17,649 bases of DNA from Christensenella sp964494645 (GTDB lineage Bacteria > Bacillota > Clostridia > Christensenellales > Christensenellaceae): the NCBI GenBank assembly GCA_964494645.1, contig CAZBSH010000046.1, positions 1-17,649 on the forward strand. Direction: 5' to 3'. This document shows, one piece after another, positions 15,728 through 17,649 of the stretch; positions within the stretch are counted from its first letter, which is position 1; each line of letters begins with the position of its first letter. Under the pieces are notes generated by a model. The model was not told the origin of the DNA and made no database searches. It worked only from the letters and a program-made list of their open reading frames with translations. The position numbers were made by a program, and so were the translations under genes.

Positions 15728-17036
15728 AGGCCGTATAAATCGCCTGTACCGCTTTTTCGAAATCATCGTTTTCCACGCCGACGATGATATTGATCTCGCT
15801 GGAACCCTGATCGATCATGCGTACGTTTACATTATTTTTCGCAAGCGCCGTGAACAGTTTTGCAGAAACGCCGATCTGGCGGATCATACCGCGACCAACC
15901 GTCGCGATAATCGCCATGTTAGAAGAAACTTCCACACTGTCCGGATTGCATTGTGCATGTATCTCATCAATCAGCTGCTCGATCACGCCACGCACACGCA
16001 CGTCAGCAATTACAATGGATACCGTATCTATAGAAGAAGGCATGTGCTCGTAGGAAAGCCCGAACTTTTCAAGGCACCCTAGCACCTTTCGTCCAAAACC
16101 AACTTCTGCGTTCATGCCGTCTTTTTCAATGGTGATGACCGTGAAGTTCTTTTTGCCCGCAATACCCGTGATCCCCTCTTTTGCGCCGTCACGTCCTTCA
16201 ATCGCCGGAATGATCATCGTTCCGCTGTTTTGCGGATCGTTTGTATTTTTGACATTGATGGGGATCGCCGCTTCCAGCACAGGAAAAATGCTGTCCTCAT
16301 GCAGCACCGTCGCGCCCATATAGGCAAGCTCGCGCAATTCGCGGTAAGTAACTACGTCGATCTTTTTGGGGTCGTCCACGATACGTGGATCCGCCATCAA
16401 AAATCCGGAAACATCCGTCCAGTTTTCATATAAGTCGGCGTTTGCCGCGCGGGATACGATAGAACCTGTGATGTCGCTGCCACCCCGCGAGAATGTTTTG
16501 ATCTTACCATTTGGCAAACTGCCGTAAAACCCGGGAACAACCGCACGTTCGTGCAACTTAAGTGCCCCGGGCAGCACAGACAATGTTTTTTTAGCGTCGT
16601 ATACGCCATCCTCATTGAAGAAGATCACGTCTGCCGCGTCGATAAAATCGTAACCCAGCAAATCAGCGATCAACAGACCGTTCATATATTCACCGCGTGA
16701 TGCTGCATAATCTTCGCTCGCACCTGTTTTGATGTCCTGGTACATCTTCTCAAGGTGATCTTCGATGCATATAGAAAGCCCAAGATCGTCACGGATATCC
16801 GTATAACGCTTCACGATCTTTTCATAGACCACTTTTGTATCGTCTAAGCGCAGCGCAGCATCATGCAGCGCGTACAGCAAATCCGTTACCTTGATATCGT
16901 CTGAAAAACGCTTTCCGGGCGCGGACGGCACAACAAACTTCCTTGCTTCGTCCGCTTCAATGATTTGCTTCATCTTCAAAATTTGTTCTGCGGACGCAAG
17001 CGAGCTCCCACCGAATTTCGCAACCTTAACAGCCAT
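15720..17036 (-). CDS. lysC: Aspartate kinase
   Basis: Aspartate kinase phosphorylates L-aspartate, the entry step to lysine/diaminopimelate, threonine and methionine. From the ATG at 17036 the product is 438 residues. KFGGSS (7-12), VPSAPGKR (36-43), FSRGGSDITGSIVSRA (182-197) and DVSGFLMADPRIV (208-220) form the amino acid kinase domain. Two ACT domains follow, about 296-365 and 372-436, the second with GSSEINIIVGV. They normally bind lysine or threonine for feedback inhibition. I use ATG 17036 because GGAGAG lies about eight bases upstream; the in-frame TTG at 17051 would add five residues and has no such site. It starts 16 bases after the DUF1015 stop, so they are probably cotranscribed. 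dapL elsewhere in the window serves the same pathway. Confidence 0.95.
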   Translation of the reverse strand: MAVKVAKFGGSSLASAEQILKMKQIIEADEARKFVVPSAPGKRFSDDIKVTDLLYALHDAALRLDDTKVVYEKIVKRYTDIRDDLGLSICIEDHLEKMYQDIKTGASEDYAASRGEYMNGLLIADLLGYDFIDAADVIFFNEDGVYDAKKTLSVLPGALKLHERAVVPGFYGSLPNGKIKTFSRGGSDITGSIVSRAANADLYENWTDVSGFLMADPRIVDDPKKIDVVTYRELRELAYMGATVLHEDSIFPVLEAAIPINVKNTNDPQNSGTMIIPAIEGRDGAKEGITGIAGKKNFTVITIEKDGMNAEVGFGRKVLGCLEKFGLSYEHMPSSIDTVSIVIADVRVRGVIEQLIDEIHAQCNPDSVEVSSNMAIIATVGRGMIRQIGVSAKLFTALAKNNVNVRMIDQGSSEINIIVGVENDDFEKAVQAIYTALV

Positions 17037-17052
17037 GTTCAATCTCTCCAAC

Positions 17053-17550
17053 CTATTCTTCAGTATTTTCTATTTCTTCAAAATGATCCGTCAGCATACG
17101 ACCTTCCAGATAGTAACGCTTTTCCTCTGCCTCGCCCAGCGAGAACGTTTTTTTGGGAAGTACGCCGCAAGCAACAACAAGATCGAAAAACGCGCTTTTA
17201 TCCATAGGCTCAAAATAAAAGCCAATGTTATCATATTCTTTTGAAAGCGACAAAAACGCTTCATCGCCATGGATATAATCAATACTGCTTTGCGGGTTTT
17301 GGGCAATATATTCCTCGAAGATTTCCTGCACTTCGCCCACAGCAAGCGGATGCTGCGGGTCTTCGATCACAATACGCCCCGCGCCGTCGTGATACAAAAA
17401 CGGGATCTGATAAGTTCCGTCATGCTCTATCTCCGGACGCCATCGCCCGAACACGAGCTTTGCCTTTCTTCCCTTTTCACGCAAACGTTCTGCCACAAAC
17501 TGCGCGCAACCGGACGCGTTTACACCAAACAACACACGATGTATGGGCAT
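17053..17550 (-). CDS. DUF1015-family protein, C-terminal portion as a separate open frame
   Basis: This 165-residue frame begins MPIHRVLFGV and ends with the hallmark DUF1015 C-terminus: IDYIHGDEAFLSL, IGFYFEPMDKSAFFDLV, GVLPKKTFSLGEAEEKRYYLEGRML. Whole family members are about 400 residues, and the PIHRVLF motif is normally internal, so this is the last 40% of a longer protein. Translation could start at ATG 17550, only three bases past the in-frame stop at 17556-17554, but no ribosome binding site precedes it apart from that stop context. DUF1015 genes are often near serC/serA in Clostridia, and the family has no settled biochemical role. The frame ends 16 bases before lysC. It is more likely part of a broken gene than a complete small protein. 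Confidence 0.75.
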   Translation of the reverse strand: MPIHRVLFGVNASGCAQFVAERLREKGRKAKLVFGRWRPEIEHDGTYQIPFLYHDGAGRIVIEDPQHPLAVGEVQEIFEEYIAQNPQSSIDYIHGDEAFLSLSKEYDNIGFYFEPMDKSAFFDLVVACGVLPKKTFSLGEAEEKRYYLEGRMLTDHFEEIENTEE

Positions 17551-17553
17551 AAA

Positions 17554-17649
17554 TTAGACCGCGCGGTAGCGCTGGTTTATGATCTCGCAAAGCGCAAAGC
17601 GCAGCGGATGATTTTCGCGTTCCTCTTGCGTCAATCCTTGCTTTGCCTC
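17554..17649 (-). pseudogene. DUF1015-family gene, upstream segment ending at an in-frame TAA; continues beyond the window
   Basis: Reading the minus strand from the right edge gives EAKQGLTQEERENHP then LRFALCEIINQRYRAV, a TAA stop at 17556-17554, then FMPIHRVLF in the same frame. The NHPxRxALxEIxN segment and the PIHRVLF segment are adjacent in intact DUF1015 proteins, so the stop falls within one conserved core with no frame change. A single change, for example CAA or GAA to TAA, explains it. TAA is an ordinary stop for lysC, dapL and other genes here, so recoding is unlikely. Either the gene is inactivated, or the base is a sequencing or assembly error. The start and first ~210 residues lie outside the window. 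Confidence 0.75.

Noticed and set aside
17037..17051. TTG start for lysC
   Set aside because: The ATG at 17036 is preceded by GGAGAG at a good distance and gives the family-typical MAVKVAKFGGSS. The TTG has no such site.
17554..17556. Stop-codon recoding as an explanation for the DUF1015 TAA
   Set aside because: TAA ends lysC, dapL, the glycosyltransferase and other genes in this window with the expected lengths, and no read-through signal is visible.

Overview
The window looks like a chromosomal stretch from a low-GC-lineage Gram-positive, most likely a member of the Clostridia with a GC content near 50%. The reasons are strong AGGAG-type ribosome binding sites, TTGNNN/TATAAT-like promoters, a lysine route that uses LL-diaminopimelate aminotransferase (DapL), and a single-chain PurL of the kind common in Firmicutes and Bacteroidetes. 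I cannot name a genus. Nearly every base is in or next to a recognisable gene. No gene-free stretch exceeds about 180 bases, and I see no tRNA, rRNA, CRISPR array, insertion sequence or prophage gene.

Left part (1-3498). A minus-strand pair comprises a membrane-anchored alpha/beta hydrolase and, 19 bases downstream, a MalY/PatB-type C-S lyase that runs off the left edge. It diverges from a plus-strand NhaP-type cation/proton antiporter with a C-terminal RCK_C domain.

Middle plus-strand block (3592-10788). dapL, a GT4 glycosyltransferase, an AMP-forming acyl ligase and a stand-alone acyl carrier protein are packed with short gaps behind one promoter candidate and end at a strong terminator. 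This mix of a diaminopimelate enzyme with an acyl-activation/carrier pair and a sugar transferase is the most system-like part of the window. An MFS exporter, a small DUF308/HdeD membrane protein, and an XRE-HTH/TehB-like methyltransferase fusion follow, each with its own promoter candidate. A bidirectional terminator closes the block.

Right minus-strand block (10846-17649). In transcription order this holds a DUF1015 gene entering from the right edge, lysC (aspartate kinase), an AEC-family permease and purL. lysC starts 16 bases after the DUF1015 stop. The AEC gene has its own extended -10 promoter overlapping the lysC stop codon. Its roughly 90-base leader can fold into a three-way junction with a competing alternative helix. 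purL has its own extended -10 promoter just after the AEC gene.

Two points deserve most attention. The DUF1015 gene carries an in-frame TAA exactly inside its conserved core, so it is either broken or mis-sequenced. The AEC leader looks like a candidate cis-regulatory RNA that I cannot assign to a known class. lysC and dapL place the first and a late step of lysine/diaminopimelate synthesis in one window, although they are on opposite strands and far apart.
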